NCBI RefSeq assembly: GCF_019753045.1
Contig: NZ_JAIELN010000001.1
Coordinates: forward strand, 1 to 64,000
Direction: 5' to 3'
Length of the DNA stretch: 64,000 nt
Source of the DNA: Hyphomicrobium sp.
GTDB taxonomy: Bacteria; Pseudomonadota; Alphaproteobacteria; Rhizobiales; Hyphomicrobiaceae
Shown in pieces: positions 34,355 to 42,070 of the stretch (its first letter is position 1; each line of letters opens with the position of its first letter). The notes under the pieces are model-generated. The model did no database searches. It saw nothing but the letters and a program-made list of their open reading frames with translations, and was not told where the DNA came from. The position numbers and the translations under genes were made by a program.

Positions 34355-35338
34355 ATGTCGATTGTGGAGAGCGCGCCCGCATGCGCTGCTCGACTTTCCG
34401 TTTGGGATAGCCGGTCAGGACCGCCCGCTGAGGCCTTCAGCAACTTTCGCGAAACGATCTGCAACGAATTCATGCCTTGGACGCCTGAGCTGATCGACGA
34501 CGATTTTCACGCGCGCGTTGAAAGTCTGGGCTTCGAGAGCGGAACCGTCGGCCGTGTGCGAATGACTTCGATCTCGGCCACGAAGACAAAATCGAATATC
34601 GCAAGATCCGCCGTCGACTGCATTCACGGCAACCTTATTCTCTCTGGCGAGCTCAAGGTCGAGCAAGGCGGTCGAACGAATTTTGCGAAACCCGGCGAGC
34701 TCGTTCTTTATCAAAGCTATGAGCCCGTCGTCTTGACGGAAAGATCCGGCCATCCGTTCGACAATCTTGCGTTCATTATCCCGAGGTCCATATTTTCTCC
34801 CGCAATCCACGCCGACGACATCTTTCGCAACGTGGTTGTCGGGGCCGACAGATTGGCCGGTCCTCTCGGAGGATGCTTGAACCTTCTGGTCAAGGAACTC
34901 GCGATGGCATCGGAGGCCGAACTTTCCGGCCTCTTCGAAGCATGCATTACGTTATTACCTTTAGTGATGGTCGCAGACTCCGGCGAGCGGAGCATCGGTG
35001 TCGCAAAGAGTGGGCGGACACTGCGCGAGGTGTTGCGTTATATCGATCGCAACCTCTCCAATCCGGATTTATCGCCGGCGCTCGTTGCAAATCAACTCGG
35101 CGTTTCGGTCCGATACATTCATAAGCTCTTTGCAAACACCACCGAGACTTTTGGTTCGTACGTGACCGGGCGGCGGCTCGAAAGGGTCAAGTGGGACTTG
35201 CTTGCATCGAGCAAACGACCACCGATTGCGGCCATGGCATACCGGTGGGGCTTCGGCGATCTTTCGACATTCAACCGGGCTTTTAAATCGAAGTACGCTT
35301 GCACGCCCAGCAGGTTCAGGACGCGCAGCGACCCATAA
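34355..35338 (+). CDS. AraC-family transcriptional regulator (paralogue 2 of 3)
   Basis: 327 residues from ATG 34355 (GGGAGGAAACGAA upstream; the frame itself opens at a GTG 15 bases earlier). The N-terminal sensing domain carries NFRETICNEFMPWTPEL; the C-terminal AraC DNA-binding domain includes ALVANQLGVSVRYIHKLFAN and ends STFNRAFKSKYACTPSRFR. It is closely similar in layout to the regulators at 20029 and 35360. The gene downstream begins 21 bases after its stop, so the pair is one operon, probably from a local duplication. Target and inducer unknown; the type II secretion genes or the nearby carboxylesterase are plausible targets by position. Confidence 0.88.
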   Translation: MSIVESAPACAARLSVWDSRSGPPAEAFSNFRETICNEFMPWTPELIDDDFHARVESLGFESGTVGRVRMTSISATKTKSNIARSAVDCIHGNLILSGELKVEQGGRTNFAKPGELVLYQSYEPVVLTERSGHPFDNLAFIIPRSIFSPAIHADDIFRNVVVGADRLAGPLGGCLNLLVKELAMASEAELSGLFEACITLLPLVMVADSGERSIGVAKSGRTLREVLRYIDRNLSNPDLSPALVANQLGVSVRYIHKLFANTTETFGSYVTGRRLERVKWDLLASSKRPPIAAMAYRWGFGDLSTFNRAFKSKYACTPSRFRTRSDP

Positions 35339-35359
35339 CGGCATGCAGGGGGGCATACG

Positions 35360-36352
35360 TTGAACAACGCCGTCAACGAGCGCGCCACACCGAAGACCTG
35401 CCTGTGGGACAGCCACTATGGGCCCTCTACGGCTGCATTCAGCACTTTTCGCAAATTCGTCTGTGGCGCATTTCTTCCGTGGTCAATAGAGCGGCAAGTG
35501 GACGATCCATTTCACGGCCGAGCCGAAGGCCTGCTGCTGCCCACGGGTGCCGTGGCCAAAATGAAGACATCTCCGATCATAGCAGCGCGTCACAAGGCTG
35601 AACTCGACAGTTCGCCGTTCGAGTGCCTTTACGCGAATTACGTGCTTTCGGGCGAGCTGCACGTTCAACAGGGCCGGTATGACTTTACAGCCGTGCGCGG
35701 AGACCTTGTCATTCACGAGAGCCGGTATCCTGTCGTGATGACGGAAACGTGCGACGGACAGTTCGAGTGCCTGACATTTCGCTTCGACCGGAACCAATTT
35801 GCGGCGTTCGAAAGCGCGAACGGAGATTTAAGCTGCGCGCTGATTTCCGCAGACAGCATGATTGCGCCGCTGACGGCCTGTCTCGGCTATCTCTCCGAGA
35901 ACTTTCTCGTCATTCCGGATTTTGAGGCCGTGTCGCTTTTCAATGTCTTTGGTTCGCTGTTACCTGTGGCGGCATTGGCGGCTCCAAAGGATCATGAGCG
36001 ATCGGCGCGAAGCAATGTGGCCCAGCGATCGTTGATGAGCGATCTCTTGGACTACATCAATGCAAACCTCGATGCTCCTGATCTCTCACCCAGGTCGGCT
36101 GCGGCAGAGCTTGGAATTTCTCTCCGCTATGTCCACAAACTTTGCGCCGAGAAGGGAATGACCTTCTGCGGTTATGTGACGTCGCAGAGGCTTGACCATG
36201 TGCGGAAAGATCTTTGCCTTCCGGCGTTTCGCCATGAACCGATTTATGCCGTCGCCGCACGCCGGGGCTTCGGTGATCCGTCGGCTTTCAATCGCATCTT
36301 CAAGGAGCGATTCGGAATAACGCCCGGACGCGCCCGCGCCCTCTCTCCCTAG
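35360..36352 (+). CDS. AraC-family transcriptional regulator (paralogue 3 of 3)
   Basis: 330 residues from TTG 35360, with a G-rich ribosome binding site (AGGGGGGC) six bases upstream. The sensing domain shows TFRKFVCGAFLPWSIERQV, matching the two sister proteins; the DNA-binding domain has SAAAELGISLRYVHKLCAEK and the C-terminal signature SAFNRIFKERFGITPGRAR. In the last helix-turn-helix a Gly-Asp-Pro replaces the Gly-Asp-Leu or Asn-Asp-Leu of the others (RRGFGDPSAFNRIF). Co-transcribed with paralogue 2, and convergent with the carboxylesterase gene, from which a hairpin separates it. Confidence 0.88.
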   Translation: MNNAVNERATPKTCLWDSHYGPSTAAFSTFRKFVCGAFLPWSIERQVDDPFHGRAEGLLLPTGAVAKMKTSPIIAARHKAELDSSPFECLYANYVLSGELHVQQGRYDFTAVRGDLVIHESRYPVVMTETCDGQFECLTFRFDRNQFAAFESANGDLSCALISADSMIAPLTACLGYLSENFLVIPDFEAVSLFNVFGSLLPVAALAAPKDHERSARSNVAQRSLMSDLLDYINANLDAPDLSPRSAAAELGISLRYVHKLCAEKGMTFCGYVTSQRLDHVRKDLCLPAFRHEPIYAVAARRGFGDPSAFNRIFKERFGITPGRARALSP

Positions 36353-36359
36353 GGCCAAA

Positions 36360-36391
36360 TAAAGAACGGCTGCATCTTCGAAGATGCAGCC
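36360..36391 (-). terminator. Terminator of the carboxylesterase gene
   Basis: A perfect 24-base palindrome (36368-36391: GGCTGCATCTTC and its complement), followed on the minus strand by a T-rich stretch (GTTCTTTATTT). It lies 29 bases after the minus-strand stop at 36420 and 16 bases after the plus-strand stop at 36352, so it may also stop the converging regulator transcript. Confidence 0.8.
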
Positions 36392-36419
36392 GCCCTGATA
36401 ACTCAGTCCGCGCGAGTGA

Positions 36420-38087
36420 CTAGATCACCGGATAGACAATCTGCGTATCCCAGAAATCGCACTTGTATGCGGCTCTGTAATCGGATTCCGATTCCGTCGA
36501 GAGCGGCGTGTTCTCGTTCAAGAATACAACCGACGAGCCGTTGACCTTCGGCCAAGGCGAGTTGCCGTTTCCGTTCGGGTTGCCCGTTGCTGCGAAGTTC
36601 GTCCACGCTGCAACAAGCTGATCGGACAGGCCGACTTCGGCACCTTGAATTTCACGCGGTACTCCGGTCGTCTGGTCGAGATTCACGCCCAACGGACCGC
36701 CATGCCAGTTCGAGAACAGAAACTGGATGTCGATCGTGTGTGCCGCCAGGGGTTGGAAGCCCGGCATTTTGGGGAAGTAATAGGGCGCGTTCTGATAGGT
36801 AAAATCGTAGCCATACGTCGCCATCTGCGGTCCCCACAATTTGAGAACGTGCAGACCGCTGCATTTGCCGCGATCGGTGCTGACGCGATCAAATGCCAGC
36901 TGCGTATTGCCGCCGTAATTGCTGAGCGGGTACTGCGCTGCCACCGCGCCGGTAACGCGGGCGTTATATTGGTCGACCGTCATCGGCACCTGCGGCGGAC
37001 CAGAGAAGTATTCGGTGATGCCGATACTGAAGTCGCCTTCGTCTTTCACCGCGCCACCCATCGTCGGCATCTTGTTGAAGTTGCCGGACGTCCAAGCCGC
37101 TTCCGGCTGACGTGGGATAATGGTCCCATCGACGAACGGGCCGGTGATGTAGGGGCCGTTCGCATTCGGCGTTCCCTGCAGCTGCAGGATGCGCGACGTC
37201 GAGAGGCTACGCAGGCACTGGGAAACGTTGGAACCGGTGCATCCCGCAGCCGTCGCGAAATTGTTGCCGTTCGTCAGCGCGTTCGTGGCGTTCTGCAAGC
37301 TCGCAAGCGGCGCGCTTTCGTAGATCGCCCGATTGAACAGTCCGGTCGCTAGAGGCGAAAGCTGGTTCGCGCCCGTGTCTTGCGCACCGGCGGATTGGCC
37401 TCCGAGAGCGACTTTCGTCGGGTCGCCACCGAATGCAGCGGCGTTTCTCTGAACCCAGCGGAGCACCGCCTGGATATCGAGAATGCCGTAGTTACCCCAG
37501 AGATGGCCTTCATTGTTGATCGCCGCCTGCGAGAAGTAACCGAACAAGCCCAGGCGGTAGTTGATCACGACGACGACGGTATCCTTGCCATAGGGACCGC
37601 CCGTTGCGAGCTTGGTGGCATCATAGTCGTTCGACTCTCCGTCGACGTTGCCACCGCCGTGGATCCAGACGAGAACCGGCTTCTTTCCGTTGCTCTTGTT
37701 GGATGTGAAGACGCTGAGATACAGGCAGTCTTCATTCACGCTCGAAGGTCCTGCGAAGGCGCCGAGTTCGGTCACCTGCGGGCAGGTGCTCTTGTACTCC
37801 GTCGCGTCGTAGGTGTCCTTCCACTTCTTCACCGGCTGCGGCGGCTGCCAGCGCAAATTGCCGACAGGTGGCGCGGCATAAGGGATACCGAGAAAGACGC
37901 TGACGCCATTTTTTGTAAATCCGCGAACGGGGCCTTCGGCCGTTCTGACCGTCGGGCCGCTGTCGTCACCGTGATCATGTGCAAGTGCGGGCATCGATGT
38001 GAGTGCGCCTGCTGCGAACAAAGCCGTCGCAAGCAGACCGGCACAACGCGACTTCGGTCGCGCGTTCGTGCTTCGAAACGATTCCAT
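36420..38087 (-). CDS. Secreted type-B carboxylesterase
   Basis: 555 residues; alpha/beta-hydrolase of the carboxylesterase B family, expected to hydrolyse carboxylic esters outside the cytoplasm. A signal peptide (about 1-36, LLATALFAAGALTSMPALA) precedes HDHGDD. Family landmarks are visible: VRGFTKNGVSVFLGIPYAAP, NEDCLYLSVFT, the oxyanion-hole segment VWIHGGGNVDGES, and the nucleophile elbow GGQSAGAQ (the usual form is GESAGG). DEGDFSIG may supply the acid and LAAHTIDIQFLF the His. At least six cysteines suggest disulfides. Its position next to the type II secretion genes and two AraC-type regulators makes it a candidate exoenzyme, which is inference. Physiological substrate unknown. Confidence 0.9.
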   Translation of the reverse strand: MESFRSTNARPKSRCAGLLATALFAAGALTSMPALAHDHGDDSGPTVRTAEGPVRGFTKNGVSVFLGIPYAAPPVGNLRWQPPQPVKKWKDTYDATEYKSTCPQVTELGAFAGPSSVNEDCLYLSVFTSNKSNGKKPVLVWIHGGGNVDGESNDYDATKLATGGPYGKDTVVVVINYRLGLFGYFSQAAINNEGHLWGNYGILDIQAVLRWVQRNAAAFGGDPTKVALGGQSAGAQDTGANQLSPLATGLFNRAIYESAPLASLQNATNALTNGNNFATAAGCTGSNVSQCLRSLSTSRILQLQGTPNANGPYITGPFVDGTIIPRQPEAAWTSGNFNKMPTMGGAVKDEGDFSIGITEYFSGPPQVPMTVDQYNARVTGAVAAQYPLSNYGGNTQLAFDRVSTDRGKCSGLHVLKLWGPQMATYGYDFTYQNAPYYFPKMPGFQPLAAHTIDIQFLFSNWHGGPLGVNLDQTTGVPREIQGAEVGLSDQLVAAWTNFAATGNPNGNGNSPWPKVNGSSVVFLNENTPLSTESESDYRAAYKCDFWDTQIVYPVI

Positions 38088-38379
38088 ACGAATCTCCTTG
38101 AGCCCTAATTTTTTGAAATTTTCGTGTCCGTGCGGTATTCACCGGGCATCGCGAGGATGCGCGGCGAAGAACGGCGTTCCCTCGCGCAATGATGCAGGCG
38201 GAACGCCGAGCGTGTTTTCACGCGGACTGAAAATTGGCTCTACGGTGAGAAGGAACGTTTCTGGCGACGGCGTGCACAGAGATGAAAAATCTGGATCGGC
38301 GTCGATGTCGTCGGCCGTTCCGAAGAGGCGCCCTGAGCGATGCTCGCTTATGCGGAGAACGTCTGTGTACGTTCGAGCG

Positions 38380-38456
<77 letters not shown>

Positions 38457-38697
38457 TGCTCGCGCTTTCCGGCGGTGGCCCGCCGGGCGCTGACCGCTTT
38501 CGCGGCGCATCGGAAAGCTATGCGGTGAGCATCGGCGCAGGTCAAGCGTGGGGGGTTAGCTCTGCAGCCGCAGGCAAGATGACACCCTGTCATTTGAGCT
38601 TTTTTCGGCTGGACCCGGTTCCCGGCAGCCGATCGACGGCGGCGTCGGCTTCTTTCGTACCTTGGCGAAGTGGGGCGACTATGCTCAGACTTGCGTT

Positions 38698-39603
38698 ATG
38701 GCTTGGCGGGGTTCGGCAGCGATATTTGGGGTTCTGGTGCTGCTCGGAGTGCATCCTCGCGCGGCAGCTGCGGACGACAATCCGGCTCCGACCTGCACTC
38801 TCGAAGCCGGCCCCATCCGGACGGTTACGCGGGTCGTCGATGGCGAAACAATCATTCTCGATGACGGGAAAGCCGTCCGGCTGATAGGGGCACTCGCGCC
38901 CAGGGCACGCGACGCCAACGCCGCTCAGGGGGCTTGGCCTCCGGAGACCGACGCCATCAAGGCGCTATCGGATCTTGTCCTCGCGAAGAAGATCAAACTC
39001 GCGTTCGCGGGCCGGCGTATCGACCGCTACGGGCGGACGCTCGCGCACGTTTTCGTGGATGATCACGGACGACAGAACTGGGTGCAGGGAGCGCTCCTCG
39101 CCAACGGCTTTGCACGCGCCTACGGGTTCCCCGAAAGCTTTGCGTGCTCGGCTGAGCTTCTCGCCCATGAGGCGGAAGCTAGGGAGAAGCGGTTAGGGCT
39201 TTGGAATAACGGCGTCTATCGCACCTTGCCCGCCGACCGCGCGGGCGAAGTGATGAAGCAGCGCGGCAAGTACGTTCGCGTGACCGGCTCCGTCGTTTCC
39301 ATCGGCCGCACGAAAAGCGCGACGTACATCAACTTCAGCAACGACTGGCAAACGGATTTCACCGCGCGTGTCGACAAGAAAGTTCTTGCCGCAAATCCCA
39401 CGTTCGACCGTGCGCTCGATGGCCTGACAAGCAAGTCCGTCGTCGTCCGCGGATGGATCGAACGGCGGAATGGTCCGATGATCGACATTGCCGATCCATC
39501 GCAGCTTGAAATACCGCAGCCGCCGGGCACTCCCGCCACTGTCAGCGATCGAAGCCCTTTGAACCCGCTCCTTTCAGTGAGAGCGCCGGGCGATCCGATC
39601 TGA
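38698..39603 (+). CDS. Exported staphylococcal-nuclease-fold protein
   Basis: About 301 residues from ATG 38698, which gives a clean signal peptide (MAWRGSAAIFGVLVLLG, cleavage near AAA|DD); a TTG 36 bases earlier has no ribosome binding site. The SNase-like domain covers residues ~42-165: TVTRVVDGETIIL, KAVRLIGALAPRARD, RRIDRYGRTLAHVFV. The two arginines and first Asp of the nuclease site align, but the D-T-P-E motif reads LAPR, so both the metal Asp and the general-base Glu are missing. A second beta-rich domain follows (about 190-270, YVRVTGSVVSIGRTKSATYINF), resembling an OB-fold found after SNase domains. Probably a periplasmic binding protein rather than an active nuclease. Confidence 0.83.
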   Translation: MAWRGSAAIFGVLVLLGVHPRAAAADDNPAPTCTLEAGPIRTVTRVVDGETIILDDGKAVRLIGALAPRARDANAAQGAWPPETDAIKALSDLVLAKKIKLAFAGRRIDRYGRTLAHVFVDDHGRQNWVQGALLANGFARAYGFPESFACSAELLAHEAEAREKRLGLWNNGVYRTLPADRAGEVMKQRGKYVRVTGSVVSIGRTKSATYINFSNDWQTDFTARVDKKVLAANPTFDRALDGLTSKSVVVRGWIERRNGPMIDIADPSQLEIPQPPGTPATVSDRSPLNPLLSVRAPGDPI

Positions 39604-39691
39604 TGGATGATGTAGCCAAAAAGAGTTGCGCCCGGCCCCGCCGGAAGGTGCGGAACCGAGCGCTGTAATTCGTAAGCGTCAGCGTTAAGTC

Positions 39692-40708
39692 TTAGGCGGC
39701 TTCGCCGACGGACTCGCCTTCAGCCAATCGACGGCCCTTGGCGCTTTTCGAAAGGATCTCGGTGATCCTCTGAACTGCGCCACGCTCGTCAAGCTTCTCG
39801 ACAGCCGCGAGTTCGCGCGCCATGCGGTCGAGCGCGTCCTCGTAGAGCTGGCGTTCTGAATACGACTGCTCGGGCTGGGCTTCGGAGCGATAGAGATCGC
39901 GTACGACTTCGGCGATCGCAATCAGATCACCGGAGTTGATCTTCGCGACGTACTCCTGCGCCCTGCGGCTCCACATCGTGCGTTTGATGCGGGCGCGGCC
40001 CTTCAGCGTTTCCATGGCCTTCTTGACGAGAGCTTCGTCCGCCAGCTTGCGCATTCCGACGCTAGCGAGCTTGCCGGTCGGCACGCGCAGCGTCAGCTTC
40101 TCCTTGTCGAACGTAATGACAAAGAGTTCGAGCGACATGCCCGCGATTTCCTGCTCTTCGATGCCGACGATACGGCCAACGCCGTGGGCCGGATAAACGA
40201 CGAATTCGTTGGCCTTGAAACCGTGACGCTGGCTAACCGGCTTCTTCTGCACGGCCAGAATCTGGCGGGCAGCTGCAGCCTTTTCAGCAATTGCCTTCGG
40301 CGAGACGGGCTGCTGGGCCGGAGCGACCGGCGCCGTCAGCTTCTGGCTCGCCGCTTTGTGCGCGTTAGCCGGAACGGCAACAGTGCGCTGCGGCGCAGGT
40401 GCAGCCTTGGCAGCGAGATGGGCAGTTGCAGGCGCATGCGGGAGCGGTTTTTTCAAAACGGACGTGGCCTCGATCTTAGGCGCCGCCTTTGCAGGCGCCG
40501 CGGTTACTGGAACTGGTTTCTTGACCGGCTTAGCAGCAGCGGCAGGCTGAGCTACCTTCGCCTTGACGGGAGCTTCGGTTTTCGGCTTAGCAGGATGCTT
40601 CGCGGCGACCTTGGTGGCGCTCGCGGCGGACTTCAGAGGAACGGTTTTTCGCGCGGCATTTTTCGCTGCGGACTTGGGGACGACCGGAGCTTTTTTCTTC
40701 TGAGCCAT
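39692..40708 (-). CDS. carD: CarD/CdnL-family transcription factor with long basic N-terminal extension
   Basis: 338 residues. Residues ~1-160 are almost entirely Ala, Lys, Pro and Val (AAKHPAKPKTEAPVK and similar), like histone H1 tails. Residues ~165-335 are a complete CarD protein: Tudor-like RNA-polymerase-interaction domain (NEFVVYPAHGVGRIVGIEE, LRVPTGKLASVGMR), then the helical DNA-binding domain (RRAQEYVAKINSGDLIAIAEVVRDLYR, SYSERQLYEDALDRMAREL). CarD binds the RNA polymerase beta subunit and stabilises open promoter complexes, often at rRNA promoters. The location next to fdxA is common in Hyphomicrobiales. The extension may add non-specific DNA binding. Confidence 0.93.
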   Translation of the reverse strand: MAQKKKAPVVPKSAAKNAARKTVPLKSAASATKVAAKHPAKPKTEAPVKAKVAQPAAAAKPVKKPVPVTAAPAKAAPKIEATSVLKKPLPHAPATAHLAAKAAPAPQRTVAVPANAHKAASQKLTAPVAPAQQPVSPKAIAEKAAAARQILAVQKKPVSQRHGFKANEFVVYPAHGVGRIVGIEEQEIAGMSLELFVITFDKEKLTLRVPTGKLASVGMRKLADEALVKKAMETLKGRARIKRTMWSRRAQEYVAKINSGDLIAIAEVVRDLYRSEAQPEQSYSERQLYEDALDRMARELAAVEKLDERGAVQRITEILSKSAKGRRLAEGESVGEAA

Positions 40709-41175
40709 ATCGATCTCTCACTCTCGCATACTGGGCCTCGCCGGACGGGTCGGCTCGGCCGTCAGTCCGCCCTGTGGGGGCGGAGCATCAGTGTCGCGGA
40801 TACTTGTTGCATCCGGACAACATGCGCGCATTGATCCGAGCCTCCTTTGTCGGGAAGCCGTTCCCCTGCGCGCTCATTTGTGGCCTAGCTTTGCAAATCC
40901 TGTCCGACTCTGAAGTGGCCCAGCGACGCCCCATAACGCCTTATAAGAAGCTGCCCATCAGAGCGAGGCAGCCCCTGTTTGTTCGCGGCCGTTCCGGATT
41001 TGTGCAGACTTAACGCCATCACAACTGACCCTAACACAGTTTCGGGGGTAAATGAAGGGCGGCGTTCTGAGACAATCTGGTCGAGATTAAGACCTTCTTT
41101 AAAATACCGCGCAATTCCAATGTCTTATCTTGGAATTGCTCCGCACGGGTTTAATTCGCCGAGTGAAAGCAAATT
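40709..41175. other. Intergenic region between carD and fdxA
   Basis: 467 bases without a credible gene on either strand. It holds the carD promoter (left part, leftward) and the fdxA terminator at 41102-41139. I see no recognisable RNA gene. Confidence 0.5.
41102..41139 (-). terminator. Probable terminator of fdxA
   Basis: Perfect 10-bp inverted repeat GCAATTCCAA (41111-41120) / TTGGAATTGC (41130-41139), 9-base loop, followed on the minus strand by GCGGTATTTTA. The T run is short, and the stem starts 36 bases after the fdxA stop. Confidence 0.65.
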
Positions 41176-41514
41176 TTAGTCGCCGGAGCCCGGATTTGGG
41201 GAAAAATATTTCTCGAATTTTCCGGTCTCGTCCTTGACGGCTTCGGCCTCGGGAAGGGCCGGTTTCTTGGCCGTGATGTTCGGCCAGACTTCCGAATACT
41301 GGCGGTTGAGCTCCATCCATTTTTCCAGGTTCGGCTCGGTGTCCGGCTTGATGGCGTCGACCGGGCACTCGGGCTCACAGACTCCGCAGTCGATACACTC
41401 GTCGGGATGGATGACGAGCATGTTCTCGCCTTCATAGAAGCAGTCTACGGGACAAACCTCGACGCAATCCGTGTACTTGCACTTAATGCACTTTTCATTG
41501 ACGACGTAGGTCAT
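41176..41514 (-). CDS. fdxA: Seven-iron ferredoxin FdxA
   Basis: 112 residues. The N-terminal half carries the cysteines of one [3Fe-4S] and one [4Fe-4S] cluster: [21 protein letters not shown] and [18 protein letters not shown]; the spacing fits the Azotobacter-type 7Fe ferredoxin, with an unpaired Cys in the first motif. The ~55-residue C-terminal extension ([20 protein letters not shown]) is the family's usual helix-rich tail. Cytoplasmic electron carrier; its partner enzyme is not known. It lies downstream of the S4-domain and helicase genes on the same strand. Confidence 0.95.
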   Translation of the reverse strand: MTYVVNEKCIKCKYTDCVEVCPVDCFYEGENMLVIHPDECIDCGVCEPECPVDAIKPDTEPNLEKWMELNRQYSEVWPNITAKKPALPEAEAVKDETGKFEKYFSPNPGSGD

Positions 41515-41646
41515 TCGGAATCCTGGTCCATCGAAGACGATCGATTGATGATTGGGGCACGACGCTCTCCAACCCGGCGGCTCGATCTAGCGGCGCCTTT
41601 ATTAGCATAGGCGTTACGGCTGCCTAGGTGGACGGGGCGTCACAGT

Positions 41647-42066
41647 TCACCTTCTGCCTCGCAGCCTGTCCAACTGGCGCCGCTCCTGTTTTGTCGGCCT
41701 CCCGCTCCCTTCGGGGCGCAAAGCCTGCTGCGGATCCGGTTCGGTCCGCTCGTTTTCCCCTTCAGTCGTCGACGTGGTGCGCTGCGGCGCGGGTGTAAGG
41801 TCACGGTAGAGCGTCACTGCTTCGGATGCGGGGCCACGCCGCGTCCCAATACCGATGATTTCGATGCTGAGAATGCGTGGCCCGAGTGAAAGCGTCAGAA
41901 CATCACCGGGCCGGACGATCGTAGCTGTCTTATATACCTTTTCACGATTGACGCGGACTTTCCCACGCTCAATTAGCGCCTGCGCCAATGTCCGGGACTT
42001 GGCGATCCGTGCAAACCAAAGCCATTGATCGATGCGCTGAACGGACCCTGGAGCCGCGTCAGGCAT
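41647..42066 (-). CDS. S4-domain RNA-binding protein (HslR/Hsp15-like)
   Basis: 139 residues. The S4 fold at residues ~10-75 (RIDQWLWFARIAKSRTLAQALIE, GKVRVNREKVYKTATIVRPGD) is followed by a Pro/Arg/Glu-rich tail. It resembles Hsp15 (HslR), which binds free 50S subunits carrying nascent chains after heat shock. It lies 4 bases after the helicase stop, so both come from one transcript; this pair is standard in Hyphomicrobiales. Confidence 0.88.
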   Translation of the reverse strand: MPDAAPGSVQRIDQWLWFARIAKSRTLAQALIERGKVRVNREKVYKTATIVRPGDVLTLSLGPRILSIEIIGIGTRRGPASEAVTLYRDLTPAPQRTTSTTEGENERTEPDPQQALRPEGSGRPTKQERRQLDRLRGRR

Positions 42067-42070
42067 GAGA

